A stretch of 64,000 nucleotides of DNA from Arachnopeziza araneosa (GCA_003988855.1 QYAI01000094.1:1-64000); one strand, 5' to 3'. Counted from the first letter of the stretch, positions 1-12,090 are shown. Numbers and translations are program-made. The notes: a model not told the origin generated them from the letters alone.

Positions 1-199
1 AGTTATTTGTTAATTAATTCATTAGGTGGTAGAAGTGGGGTAGTGGCAGGGATTCCAAGTCGCGTAGTGATATAAGTCGCTTACTGATAAACTACGTTAA
101 TGGCGTTCCGGGTGACTCATCGCCTGGATACTGTGAAGAGTGTTCTGTGTCGTCGCTATTCCTCTGTTCAACTTTACAGTCATCAGCTCCACGGTAAAT

Positions 200-2389
200 A
201 TGGCACTCGAAAACTCCAGGGCGCCGCACGAAGAGAGCATGCTACTCCTATCCAGCGATGAGAGATCTCTGCGAGACCACTTGCCCACCTTTACTTATCG
301 CTCAATAGCTGTCGGCTTGGGTATTGGTGTTATTGCCTGCTTATCTAACATTTATTTTGGACTTCAGAATGGTTTTGCAGACACTATGGCTATAGCTTCC
401 TCTCTTCTTGGATTTGCTCTATTTCGCCCCTTCAAATCGACTTTGCGGACCCAATTCGGGCCTAAAGAGAACGTTCTTATTCAGACTACAGCCAGTGCAA
501 TCGCTTCTATGCCGCTAGCAGCTGGTCTAGTCAGTGTCATCGTTGCTCTTGAGAACCTCATTGAGCCGTCAGAAGGTGGTCCGCTGCACTTTAGATGGTT
601 AGATCTAACCATTTGGGCTCTGGGACTCAGTTTCTCGGGAGCGTTTCTTGCAATGCTTCTTAGGAAGCATACCCTTGAGGAAGAGAATATGCCATTCCCG
701 AGCGCTGCGGCATCCGCAATAGTTATCAAAGCGCTGCATGATGAAACACCTAGCACAATTTCTGTTGCCACTCTAGACGTACAACCCTTGCTTAGTGACC
801 TTGAATCAGATAATGACACAGATGGAATTGCGGAAGACCTCGAGCTGCTTCCACTGAATGCTGTTCGAGATGTATCGGTGGCATTTCTTGTATCTGGCTC
901 GATTGTAAGCAATTATCCTACTCTAAAAGTTCGAAGCTAATTAATAGACTGTACTTGAATCCTTTTGGCCTGTTTTACACAATATTCCATTCCTAGGAAA
1001 TCATTTAGCGCAAAACTGGCTCTGGACATTTAACTTGTCCGCTGGTATCTTCGGACAAGGTATAATCACAGGCCCTATTATACCACTCCACATGCTTGCA
1101 GGTACAATTATAAGTTGGGGTATTCTGTCACCTATAGCCAAGAAGAATGGATGGGCGCCAGGTGAAGTTAGTGATTGGACCTCAGGAAGCCGAGGATGGA
1201 CGTTATGGATCGCTTTGTCTATCTTACTCGCTGATTGCATAGTTAATATCATGTGGATGATAGTCGCTATTGACAGTGTTTATGACAGAGTCTGTTCTAT
1301 CGGGATCTGGTTACAAGAAACCTACGCTAGATATGCACATTACGATATATCGAACGATCAATCTCAAAACAGGGAGAACAGTAGAGTTACTTCGACTGTT
1401 AATCTTACAGCTGAATCTCAGCATCTGGATTCTAGTCTGCTAACTAAGAACAATCAAGGTAGCTGGAAACAAAGCTACTTCACTTTTTTATCAGCGATTC
1501 TAGCTTCAGCATTTCTCTGTGTATGCACAACCAAGTTTGTCTTTGGCGAACAGGTGCCAATAGGTGCTATTCTGCTTGCTGTGGTCATCTCTTTATTTCT
1601 TGGCCTCATCAGCATCCGAGCCATGGCTCAGACAGATCACAGCCCAGTTAGCGGTCTCGGTATGTAAGTGTCTTCGAAGTAAGGATTCTTGCTAAACCAA
1701 TCATTTCAGCGAAACTTTCCCAGTTTGTGTTTGCTCTTATTATCTCAAAATCGAACCCAAAAAGGTTCATTATCAATCTGGCCGCTGGAGCCATAGGGGA
1801 GGCTGGAGCAGTGCAAGCTACTGTTTTGATGTTTGATCTCAAGACAGGATCCCTATTGGGTGCCGACCCAATTGCCCAAATGTCCGCTCATATGATAGGC
1901 TCTTTTTTTGGTGCTTTCATCTCTGCTGGATTCTACAAGCTATACACCACAGTTTATGTAGTGCCCGGGCCACTGTTCCAGGCTCCGACAGCGCATATCT
2001 GGGTCGCTGCGGCACGCCTTGCTTATGGAGCTGGCCTACCGGCATACTCATTGGATTTTTCGATTATCTTCGCTGTGATTGTCGCTGTTACAGCCACAAT
2101 CAAGATTAGGTATTCTGGCTGCTGGTGGAATCATGTCATACCCAGCGGAGCTGCATTTGCGATAGGTTTATATTCATTCTATTGATACTTTTGGGACGCA
2201 GTCACTTACAATAAATCAGGAATGTACAACGCACCGGCGTTCACACTTCCGCGAGTACTTGGCGGCATTACTTACTGGGTCTGCAACTCTCAAATGGGCA
2301 TGAGTCCTACAACTTTAAGGCTAATCTCTGCTGGTTTGGTTCTCGGTGAGAGCCTTTTCAGTCTCACTGGGCTGCTTATTCCAAAGTGA
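200..2389 (+). CDS. OPT-family oligopeptide transporter
   Basis: Integral membrane transporter of the oligopeptide transporter superfamily, probably proton-coupled uptake of small peptides or metal-peptide conjugates. Model: exons 200-904, 948-1659, 1710-2165 and 2220-2389, giving 680 residues; all junctions keep frame and the first intron is only 43 nt. An upstream in-frame ATG at 140 exists, but the family-like N-terminus begins at 200. Visible hallmarks are IYFGLQNGFADTMA in the first membrane segments, FWPVLHNIPFLG and NWLWTFNLSAGIFGQG in the middle, PVSGLAKLSQFVFALI across the second splice, and WNHVIPSGAAFAIGMYNAP across the last. The whole chain is hydrophobic with many membrane helices. 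It resembles the YGL114W-type OPT clade (recalled, not searched). The last donor (GTTTAT) is weak, but using it restores the expected C-terminus. The substrate cannot be read from sequence. Confidence 0.88.
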
Positions 2390-2554
2390 TCGGTGCTTAC
2401 TTTAATGCATCAATCACCTGCTAAGATGGTGGACCCCTCAACAATTTATTGGAAAGAGGATATGTTATAAATTGGGACAAATAAGCTTGAATCTATAAAA
2501 TGAAGATATATAGCAGTGTTGTGTATTAGCTTACGGATTTGTTTTGGTTCGAGT

Positions 2555-3993
2555 TTAGAATAGATTTAATAACCACTTGTCGTCTCGGTATGATTGTTGT
2601 AAGGCAATGCAATTCTCCTCGGAACAGAATTCCCGTTCATCATCTTTCGCGTGCCTGAAGTACCACAATGCCCGTTCAACCATTGCTTGGATCATCACAC
2701 ACTTATGCTTTGGGGCGATGTGTTTCATTCCAACCATACAACGGTCATCATCGCAATTCCAGGGTTTGCCAAAAGCGCATCGCATGATCTCAATGCCGTG
2801 AGTCAAGAACGCAGATCGTAGCATCTTTACTCTAAGGCTGCTTTCCTCCAAGTCGGCAAACAACTTCGCGACAGACTTATCACTACATATTGTCCAGGCA
2901 GAGCGTTCCTCAATGCTGATCTTGTGGTAAGAGATAGTCATAGAAGAGACGAGGGCGCTGATTTCTTTCTGACGCAATACGTCCTGTTTGCACTCTGCCG
3001 CACATTGTAGTAATGCGAAACGGGCTAGTAACTGCGCCAGGTCGTTGTTGACCCCTCTCCCAATGCTAGCAAATTCCCAATCCACGACCGCAATTTTCAC
3101 AAGATTCTCTGGCGATGATTGGGTAAATGGGCTGACAAGGAGTGACCCAGGCCAACAATCTGAGAGAGCGACTGACCGCTCTTCATCCAGTGTCGCTATG
3201 GTGTTGTCCTTTGCAGCTCGCTCGTACAATACGGATGCTTCGTTTTTAGACAGGAGCTGTGGGAATAATTCAAGATTGGCCTTGATTGGCTTGATGCCAT
3301 TCTCAAATGCGAAATTCTCCAGGTAGGGATTGTGCAAAAAATAGGGGCCTCGTTGAGGATTCTGCAGAACTGCCGCTAGGCTTGTAGGCGAATGCAGCTT
3401 GGCGAAGAAAGCACCAAGTCTAGCCCCTATAGTTCCGTAATATGAGATCAATTCCGTTTGTTCAGAGCTTAGGCTAGTCTTTGCGATCGTTTTTGGTACT
3501 TGTAGAAAATCTCCTGTGCCGTATCCACCAAGATCTGAAAAGACACTAGAGAGGTTCGGAAGCAGGCCCATATCTGACATGATGAGGACGTTTGCCTCGG
3601 AATCATGATACAGCAGCGTTGGAACCATGGCCGACTGCGAGGAGCAAATCTGGCTTAGTACATCCCTGCCATCGTTAGAGAAAAGCGACAATGCCCTCGC
3701 CTCAATAGTCTAGAAGGGTTTGTTAGTGGAATGATAATGGATTAGAATTAAATGATAGAATTGCTGCTCACCTGTCGAAAAGTCGTCATTGCTAGCTTTT
3801 CACCTACGCCCGCCACAAAAGGAGGCGCATATTTCAGAATCACACTGGGCTGATCTGGGAAACGACCGCTGCCTAGAGTTGTGGTCTTCGTTGCTCGCAG
3901 TGTAACATTCATGATTCCACCCGTAAGTACGTCAATCGTATAGCTTTGTGTCGGATCGATTTGGCCAAGATAGCCAGCAGCATCAAATAGCAT
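2555..3993 (-). CDS. Aminoglycoside phosphotransferase-like kinase, altered catalytic loop
   Basis: Kinase-like fold protein of the APH/methylthioribose-kinase-like group. Exons 3993-3772 and 3709-2555 join in phase and give 458 residues from the first ATG (MLFDAAGYLG). The reading frame stays open upstream to about 4086, so the true start could lie further out in another exon. An N-lobe (VLTGGIMNVTLRA, then VILKYAPPFVA with the ATP-binding Lys) and a C-lobe are both present. The catalytic loop usually reads close to HGDxxxGN; here it is LSDCWPGS around Asp258, so the Asp is kept while the His and the Mg-binding Asn are replaced. The metal-binding VVDWE (Asp284) is intact. Activity is therefore uncertain: an atypical kinase or a pseudoenzyme. 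The substrate is unknown. Confidence 0.75.
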
Positions 3994-4065
3994 CTTGAAA
4001 TGTGGTGCCACGGAGTATTGGTGTAGCCTGATGATGTTTCTGGTATGAATCTCTTGAACTGGATA

Positions 4066-4685
4066 AGCTGATGTGTGAAAAGGAACCTAATCGAGTAGCG
4101 TTTTCCCTGAGCACTTCATGTCAAGCAAGCTTGATGAGATTTTTCACGAATGAGGATTCTTGCTGGGGGAGGTAGCCTCCCCGCCCGGAGAAAAAGAAGG
4201 CCGATTTTAAGCCGTGTATTAAAACACTAGAATAAAACGAATCACACCTTCTTGCCTGTTCACTCGATAAGCTTCAAGTGGCTTCAATTAAGCTGGGCGG
4301 GTTTAAAGCACATTATTTAGAAGTGACATTTTGAACCGTGAAGTATAGGGTATGGGAAGCCAATAAGTCAGGAAGATAGTTAGAGTGCTGCTGCGCTATG
4401 GAATGAACCTCTGCCCTCTCAGGAAGCCAAGATCAAAATTTACTTGCTATTAGAAAGGAGCCAAAAGATAGTCGTAGTTTTCGGGAGTGGCCCTCTATTA
4501 CGGGATAAAGCTGTTTATGCTTCTTCTAGCTCGACTACCCTATTACCGAAACAACTCATAATATCATCGCATTATGTATTTAAAAATCGTATTTTTAAGA
4601 CGTAAAAATGCGTTTTTATGATACAACCGGTCCTTTGTGTCCATAGTCTATCGCAATCTCGCGAACAACTATATTGTAATATAAA
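4066..4685. other. Intergenic region with twin hairpins
   Basis: No gene seen between the kinase-like gene and the MFS gene, both on the minus strand. Two adjacent AT-rich hairpins occur at 4580-4598 (arms TTAAAAAT/ATTTTTAA, loop CGT) and 4603-4618 (arms TAAAAA/TTTTTA, loop TGCG). They lie just downstream of the MFS stop codon, where they could mark its 3' end. Confidence 0.5.
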
Positions 4686-6443
4686 TCAACGCACATATCG
4701 AAAGTAAGTCAACTCTCGATCAGTTTTATTTAAAAGCTCTTCCGATCCCGCCTGCTCCGAGATCTGAACCGGTACTCCATACTTTCTGTTGCGCCGGTAG
4801 TTTTCCAAAATATAATAAGATAGCAAACAGCACAAGAAGAAAAGGCCCAGAGAAAACCCAGAAAGTAGTGCCTTCATGCCAGTCTAAGACGAAAATTAAT
4901 CGCGTTGAGCTTACCAAGGCGGTGAGAAACTTACAGGGTATCTTGGCTTTTCTCTACTGTAAAAGAATTGAGGTCCAATTATGTTGCCAGTACAATATCC
5001 GATGAAGAGCATAGCAGAGACCGTAGCCTTCTTTGTGAAGCTACCGACGTTTGATGTGACGAGACTGAGAGCTAGAGGTATGTCAGCCGCAAACATTGCT
5101 GACAACCATATTCCAGATAAGCGAGCATATTTATGCTCAGCGCTGACGACGTAGACAACGATTATGCCGATAAGCGAAAGCATAGTCATTGCAATCATGC
5201 ACAAAATGCGACTATTTTTGATGTATGTGGATGTGATCGAGATAATGGCAAGGCCAGTCAGCTGGAAAAGTCCATTTGGCATCTGGACTAGAAGGGAATT
5301 AAGAGGACTGAAGCCGAATCCGTTTACAATAATGCTGCTGAACTTAATACCCCTTGTCAGTAGATACTAGTAGAAGAGAGGCTGATGACATACAGAAGTA
5401 ATACCGCCGTTAGGGATGGTCACTGAGAACATGTACAAGGCCAGAAACCAGGCTTGAGGATCCATTAGCGCTTCGAGCATCTGAGAAGTCCTGAAGATCC
5501 TTTCATCTAGCACTCCCGTCTTATTTTCGAGAGTCCTGCGCAAAACTATGGCTCTCTCACTAGCATCGAGAAATTTTGCTTTAACTGGAGAATCCGGAAG
5601 GAGCACTAGCAAAAGGAATCCATATGCACAAGTAATTGCACCGAGGATGAGAAATAGCAGACGCCATGTGGCCAGACTGGAATGTGCCTGACCAATTCCG
5701 TAGGCAAGCAGTCCAGAGATAGTGCTCCCGAGTCCATTCCCTATAAACCACAGGCACATACTGCAATAATCAAATTCTGATTTGAACAACTTTTTTTCAA
5801 TGGAATTTACTGACCGAGATGGCTGTTCCTTGCGTTTATAGAACATCCCAACGAGAAGAGAGAAGCCAGGTGCAACAGCTGATTCGGCGACGCCAAGGAA
5901 GAAACGTGCTACCATCAACCCAGTATAGCTCTCAGTCGCCGCATGACACATGAGTATGGTTCCCCAAATAGTTACCGTGAATGCGAGGTACTTGCCCAGG
6001 GGGAAGCGTACTGCCAGGTAAGAACTGGGCCAGCTCCACACCAGATAGCCAAAGTAGAAAATTGACGAAGCCCAGCTGTACTCCGTGCCGACTAGACCCT
6101 GGAAGGAGACTAGGCTTAGTGCTTAATAATGTGAGGGGTATCAATGACTTGACTCACAAGATCTTTCAGAATACCTAGCTGAGTAGAATATCCAAGAGTG
6201 ACTTTGTCTGTATATTGGAGGAAGTAACAAAACCCCATCAGTGGAAGGACACTATCAACTTTTCAGTAACGCTCTTGAAATATCATAAAGGGCGTGGTAT
6301 TACAATCGATCAATTTTCTTCAGGACTTTGGCTTCTTGCTCCGGGGTTGTATGTATACGAAGAATATCGGCAAGCTGTATATCTGAGCCACTGTCGATGT
6401 CCACCGCTTGTCGCACGTCATCCGCTCGAGTCTTTTCTGTCAT
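4686..6443 (-). CDS. MFS transporter, allantoate permease (Dal5/Tna1) family
   Basis: Twelve-helix anion:cation symporter of the plasma membrane, in the family that imports allantoate, nicotinate and related carboxylates. Six exons: 6443-6304, 6251-6158, 6098-5815, 5760-5394, 5342-4935 and 4883-4686, summing to 496 residues with every junction in phase. Family signatures are KKIDRFVLPLMGFCYFLQYTDKVTLGYSTQLGI at the first helix (shown here only as a landmark), QGLVGTEYSW, GVAESAVAPGFSL with MFYKRKEQPSR, SSIIVNGFGFSP, and a short polar tail ending DRELTYFRYVR. The N-terminus MTEKTRADDV and the C-terminus are both cytosolic-type. A promoter-side 11-bp direct repeat lies upstream. The substrate is not predictable from this view. 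Confidence 0.88.
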
Positions 6444-7156
6444 GGCGAAAGCAATGAGAGCAATTAAATTTATCTGACGGGTAGAAAAAATATAAAATAT
6501 ATTGAGTTGAGCGCAAGGCTGGCTGTTAGAAGCCGCGCTCGGAAATTTTGAGGCGGGCGGAATGTAAGGCGTAGGGCAACGCAGAAGAACAACGCAGACA
6601 GAATGCAAGGCGGACTGTTCGGCAGAGCACAGGACAGGCAGAGCACAATGCAGGGACCGAGTTAGACAGAACGTGGGCGGAGAGCTGAAATTTGGGCTGC
6701 ACCTTTGTATCATTATCACACAGCCACATATTGGGCAGCCATCTATTCAGCTGGGTTACTAAACTACATTCCAGGCCCCCTATCATGTCGTACACGTGTC
6801 TATTAAGGTTTGAGATTTGAGATTTTTTAACCTATTGAAGCTGCATCAGCAATCTTCGAGATATCAGGTAGCGACAGGAGTTCTTGGCCTATTGAATCCT
6901 GGTCCAGAAATTTTCGACAAGAGATCGGTAATTTTATGAATTCTTAGCCCTTGGTCTTTGAAGTCAAGTGTTTGTTGCTTACGTAGTCTTTTGTGCTCGA
7001 GAGATGAACTCAAATATTGAGAGCACTGAGAGCGCAGCCACGATCATAGCTCTTCGCCACCAGATTGGATTGGCTGTCAAGCCAGTGCTATCAGGCAGCT
7101 TGTTGCCTTACCTCTGACACTTCACTCGACTTCGCTAAAACCATTAATTCTAGCTC
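6444..7156. other. Intergenic, MFS promoter side
   Basis: No gene recognised. On the MFS promoter side there is an imperfect G/A/C-rich repeat stretch (6550-6680) that includes the perfect 11-mer GGCAGAGCACA at 6621-6631 and again at 6637-6647. The remainder, towards the NLR stop codon, shows nothing distinct. Confidence 0.5.
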
Positions 7157-10100
7157 TTACCAAATCGTTTCACTATACGCCCATTTGCCGCTGGTTCGGC
7201 CATGCCACGGAGATACCCCCAAATCGAACAGCGCCATCTGGTTACTCTCCAAATCAGCATTGAAGGCTCCTGATTTACCATAACCGGACTGCTCCAGCAA
7301 CTGTGATTCCCATTCTTTCCTCATCAAAATTGATTTATTGGAGTAATGCGATGCTTCCCTAGGCTTCCCTTGCTGCCTAAGGAGGACTGATAACCGATAG
7401 TGTGCCCTTGCAATATCTTCTTTTCGCCATTGCAAGGAAGGCGTAACATATTCAACGATATCGCGAAGGTATGCCCTGAAAAGAAACTCAGTGTGCGCTC
7501 CGCCATTGTGAAGTTTTTTGGGAGCAGACTTACTCGGCAAGTTCCAGATCGCCATATCGCTGGTATGCTACTGCAAGTAGGTACCGACTACTCAGAACTT
7601 CATGATGCGTTTTGGTGTGCAATCGAAGACGACCTTCAAGTGTATCCTTATAGATACAGATCGCAGAAAGAATATCCCCTCGAGTGAAAGCGCACATCCC
7701 AACCAAAAGCTGGCACCAGAGAGCAAAATGGTGGTCAACGCCCAATCCAGCGACCACCAACTTCCAACCCTTCTCAGACCATTCTCGAGCCAAGCTGTGA
7801 TTCTTCTGGCTTGCTTGTATAAGTCCACGAAAAGTGAAGACAGTTCCGAACCGAACTTGAAGATTTTCTTCAGTACCCGCAGCTTGATAATGTTGAAGAG
7901 CTTGATCATAAAAAGCTCCAGCTTTTACCACCTCGTCTTTAGCAAGCCAGCAGCACCCATGGTCTACATTAAAGCGGCCTATAGCTATGATGTCGTTCTG
8001 TACGAGCTCTTCGGGTTGGAGACTTGAATTATGTTTTTGATATAGTGCCAAAGCCCGACCAGTTCGCTCGATTCCGCTATCACGGGTTGCGACACCCTTG
8101 TATTGATCATACATCCCAAGGTCAGACTCAATGAATGGAAGGATATTGAGTGCGGTAATTGAATCTCTGTTATCATCAGAGTTGCATATTGCCTCAGCAG
8201 TGCTCAGCAGACACAGAGCTTCTTCTCGCACATGCCAGTTAAACAGGAAAGCCGACCCATCTCGCAAAATTTCCGCAAAGGTCATGTAATTGGGCATAGG
8301 TGGCTTCGATTGAACGAAAGCTGTGTTCAAGCTGACAACATGCGCAATATACTTCTTGTTGATGGGCCAATTCACCGGGCTAGCTCGCAAGAGAAGATTT
8401 TGTCGTGGGAAAGCTTTGCGGACCACCGACATGGCCTGGCTAAATCTGGAGTGTCGTCGTTCAATATCAAGGTCGAGGTGATGGAGTATGCTTTTTTGGA
8501 GGGCTCGGTGAGTTTTTAGGTATCCGCCCTCTTTTGTCCGAAGTCTTTCTACTAGATTACGCTCACGAAGGATGCTGACCGCAAGATTGAATCTTCTCTC
8601 GTCAGCCAGGAAAAAGTTGAAGGTCTTGTCTAGCTCACCTGTGTGAACTCCAGTAATTCCAACCACAAATATCTTCGCTGTGCTCTTGGCCTATAAACAT
8701 TTCTTCAGGGATATGGTCCGGCTCTAGGAACGAAATGATCTCTAGAATCTCTCTTGCGTCTGCCGTAAGTCGACGAAACGCTAAGTCCCAGACCGTTTCT
8801 AAAGTACGATCATATCCGCTGACTGAGGTAGGATTCTTCTGTACCCAGATTTGGCTGCATTTGAGGCGGTCTTGCAAACTTTCAAGTATTTGGTCGAGAG
8901 AGCACTGGGATCGGGAGACGTAACCAGCAAAATGCGCAATTGCAAGTGGCATTCCCCCAAGTTCCATAGAGAGTTTTTGCGCAGCCTCGTCTTCCGAACC
9001 ACCACGACGAAGATGTTTCCTGATCAATTCGCTACCCTCGTCATTGGACATTGGTGGAACCGCTATCTCTGATGTTGTGAGGTGGCCAAATTCTGGACTT
9101 TGCGTTGTGATTATTATTGTGCCATATTTTCCGGCAGGCCATGTGTGCTGCATATATTCTGCGCACTCAGCATTGTCGTAGATGAGCAGCCATGAATCAG
9201 CTATTTGTCATTAGCGCCATGATAGGAGAAAAGTCTTAGAACTAACTTGTGTTTTGCAGGTACTCTCGAGACATCTCTAATTTCTTCTCCACACTTGCCT
9301 CAGATGTGGTCTCGATCCCTGTCTTCTCCAGGATTCGTAAGAACGAGTTTGCAAGAACAGCTTCAGTTTCGGCGTGTACCCAAAAAATATGGGTAAATAG
9401 GTCCATATACCTGTGTGTAAACTCCAAAGCAATCTGTGTCTTGCCCAAACCTCCCGTAGCGTGGAGCACACAAGAACGTCGAGCTCTCTGCCTCGAAGTC
9501 TTCTCGCCACTTTGAGATAGAAGAGCAGCTTCCATCATTCCTATGACATCTTCACGACCAGTAAACAGAGGGTTTCGAGCTTGCAACCCAGATGTCACCA
9601 CTCCAACAGGCCCCCTTGTATTTGACAAAGCTGGTCTTAGTAGCGAAACTATTTCTTGATGCCGCGTTAACCCACTCTGGGCGTTTGCCAGAAGTGCTTC
9701 GGATTCGAACTCAGCTGCTGCTTGCAAAAGTCGCACTCTTGTCGATCGAAATTGTCTGGGAATTGAGGAATACCAGAGTTGCATGAAGAGGCCTGAAAGA
9801 AGGGTCAGTATGTTATTTTGAAATGCTGCAATAAGGGGACAATTGATACCTACAGCAGCCACGCTTCTCCAGGATCTTGGCTGTTGTGACGCAGAAGTCG
9901 ACGTATACTTCGTATACCTCCCGCAGAGCATCATGTAGCCTGGGCGTGTGTAGCAATTCCGCATATGCGTGAAAGCGGGGAAGACATCGTGATAAATCTC
10001 CTATCATCTCGCAGATAGACTCGAAGACCGTGACAACGCCAAGTACAGCCTAGGTTCACCGCCGTGGATCAGAAGGGAAGCAGGGCGTGGCAGGTTGGGA

Positions 10101-10551
10101 AACTCACTTCGAATACGACCTGAATACTTCCCCATACCAAGGCCGCTATGTTCGGATCTGCCTGCACCATAGTGGAGATGGCTGCAGTGAAAGGTTGCAA
10201 AATGTTGAGCAAGGACCGGATCTTGGGAATATGCCGAGCGAATCCATGCTGACTATAACACTCTTCGAGAGCCAGCAGTGAGAACTCGTAGGAAGAATAT
10301 GTGAGTATGCCAGACAGTCGTCGATAGAATTGATACTCCCGAGGGTGGGCATCCTCTAATTTTGCTCGAAAGCAGAGCTTCCACAGATCATCTTGCAGAT
10401 CCGCACCCTCATTCAAGACGAGATCAATCCTTTGATGCTTGACACAGGAATCCGAGGTGCTCGTAGATTTTGCGCGTTGTCGAGTTCGGTTGCTGTTTCG
10501 GAAGATTGGACGTTGAGACGCCAAGCAGCATTTGGATGCCAGGCTGGACAT
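7157..10551 (-). CDS. NLR-like protein: DUF7708-type helical domain, NB-ARC ATPase, TPR repeats
   Basis: Fungal STAND/NLR-type signalling ATPase, a family linked to non-self recognition and programmed cell death (established for the class, inferred here). Exons 10551-10108, 10049-9854, 9792-9247, 9200-8639, 8595-7534 and 7475-7157 give 1042 residues. The N-terminal helical region has DPNIAALVWGSIQVVFE and DLSRCLPRFHAYAELL, as in DUF7708. The NB-ARC has Walker A ATGGLGKT with Lys331, a Walker B-like WLLIYDNAE, and GGMPLAIAHFAGY. The C-terminal third carries TPR-like helices such as HHEVLSSRYLLAVAYQRYGDLELAEAY. One junction is weak: between exons 4 and 5 the frame changes. I used a 43-nt intron with a GTGAGC donor and a poor acceptor, but a frameshift mutation is the alternative. 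The 5' side faces an AsaB-type gene across a 450-bp divergent promoter. Confidence 0.8.
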
Positions 10552-11000
10552 CTCTTATCGTTGCGGGCACAGGGGGTCAGTGACTGGGGGGCTCACGAGA
10601 CTGCGCTCTCGTAGGGCTGGAAAGCGGAAACAATGAAGGAAACTCGTCAAGGTACAGTACTACCTACATACCGCCTACGTGGTGGAGCGAGTTCTATATA
10701 GGCCCGCTTTCTTCATGGAGCCTGCATCCTTCGCTATCAACTCACGCAGAAGATTGCCAGCAGCTAGATTGCATTGCCTTGCCTTGCCTTGCCTTGCCTT
10801 GCCTTGCCTTGCCTCGCCTTGTTGACACAGCCACGCATCCCGAGATGCGGGCGTCCGGCGCGCCAAACCGTGTGCCTTGGACGTGGGTTTGCAAGGCGGG
10901 GCGGTGATTGCATCAAAGTCAGTAGGTAGGCACAGAGATCTGATTTTCCCTCATCCCTTTGGATTTCCTTTGATGGTAACTGTGCACTACGCAGCGCATA
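10552..11000. promoter_or_regulatory. Divergent promoter shared by the NLR-like and AsaB-like genes
   Basis: This 449-bp region separates two start codons pointing away from each other, so control of both genes must lie here at least in part. It holds a TTGCC pentanucleotide repeat. No gene is seen inside it. Co-regulation is an inference from geometry only. Confidence 0.55.
10774..10821. repeat. TTGCC pentanucleotide microsatellite
   Basis: Eight perfect TTGCC units, one TCGCC variant and a partial unit stand in tandem, read directly from the sequence. The repeat sits about 180 bp upstream of the AsaB-like start and about 220 bp upstream of the NLR-like start. Length variation here could alter spacing in the shared promoter. 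Confidence 0.95.
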
Positions 11001-12090
11001 ATGCCAAGCGATACTCGTCAAGTCGCGCAATTACGCTACTTTCAATGGGATGAGCTTTTCCAACGCGTCAAACCATATCAAATCCGGAGTACGAATACTG
11101 TGTCAACCACAGGCCTTCCTGCCACCAATTTTGAGACATCGTTGGGGCCGGAGGAGGTTATACATGATCTTCGCGGAATCGAGAAGCAGTTTTCGCTTGA
11201 TAGAAACGGGTTCCAAATTGAAAAGCACGATTTTGGGGCTATCATCTCCATCAATGCCGAGTACGTGGAAGACGAATACCTCCCTCGCGTGAAGGATCTC
11301 TTGCAAGAGGCTGTCCTAGGTGCGGATGAAGTGATACTGTACAATTGGAAAGTATGATTTCTGTAATGGAGCACACACTAGCCAAGTTTAGCTTGCTAAT
11401 TCCAATCTCAAGGTCAGAGAGAACAAGGCCGTGGATCCGGCGCAGTCTATTATTCCTATGCACGGTAAAACTTATTATGCTCAACCTCCAGACCGCGTCG
11501 CTCATGTCGATATGACAGCCGCGACCGCCTGTCGACTTCTACGCAAGATCAAAGGTGACGACTTTGATGCTTCAGAAAAACGCGTGCGATTTATAAAGTA
11601 AGTCCTGATCTAATCGCATGCACCCCCTAGATTGTCGCTCATATGTAAAGCATATGGAGGCCGTACGAGTCTATTGTTACAGACTGTCCATTAGCACTGT
11701 GTGACGGCCGTACAGTCGACAGGAAGTCCTTGATTGCTGTGGACAGCATCTCCCAGCAGACACATAACGAAATCTATATATTAGCGTATGATCATAACGC
11801 TAAATGGTTTTTTCTAAACCACCAACAGCCAGATGAAGTACTGCTATTCAAGAACTTCGATTCCCAGGATACCGTCCCAGCTCCGTGTATGACTCTGAAG
11901 AAGCCAGCCTTGTAGCCGTTACTAACAAATTTAAGGCTCCCCGCACGTCGCGTTTGATCAGGTAAATCCTGATGTAGGGGGCGTGCCTCGCAAAAGCATT
12001 GAAGTGCGGGCATGTGTGATAACGAATAGCCAATCAAGCGGGATGAAGGATGGGACGATGAATGAGAGCGACACAAAGCTGACCATCTGA
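11001..12090 (+). CDS. AsaB/CmcJ-type non-heme oxygenase (hydroxylase/desaturase family), copy 1
   Basis: Member of the fungal hydroxylase/desaturase family that includes AsaB, CTB9 and the cephem-methoxylase-associated CmcJ, enzymes often found in secondary metabolism. Exons 11001-11351, 11413-11597, 11651-11886 and 11936-12090 give 308 residues, all in phase. Signatures in order: EEVIHDLRGIEKQFSLDRNGF (N-terminal block), VAHVDMTA with a putative metal-binding His148-Val-Asp150, NIWRPYESIVTDCPLALCDGRTV, KWFFLNHQQPDEVLLFKNFDS, and C-terminal SPHVAF...PRKSIEVRA. Apart from mild divergence in the C-terminal block it looks complete. The convergent gene ending at 12981 is a paralogue with the same exon plan. 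The substrate is unknown; no other biosynthetic gene is next to it. Confidence 0.82.

Noticed and set aside
8640..8667. 28-nt intron (GTGGTT...CACAG) that would fix the NLR frame
   Set aside because: It would restore the frame exactly, but 28 nt is shorter than the shortest introns here (43 nt) and below the workable spliceosomal minimum.
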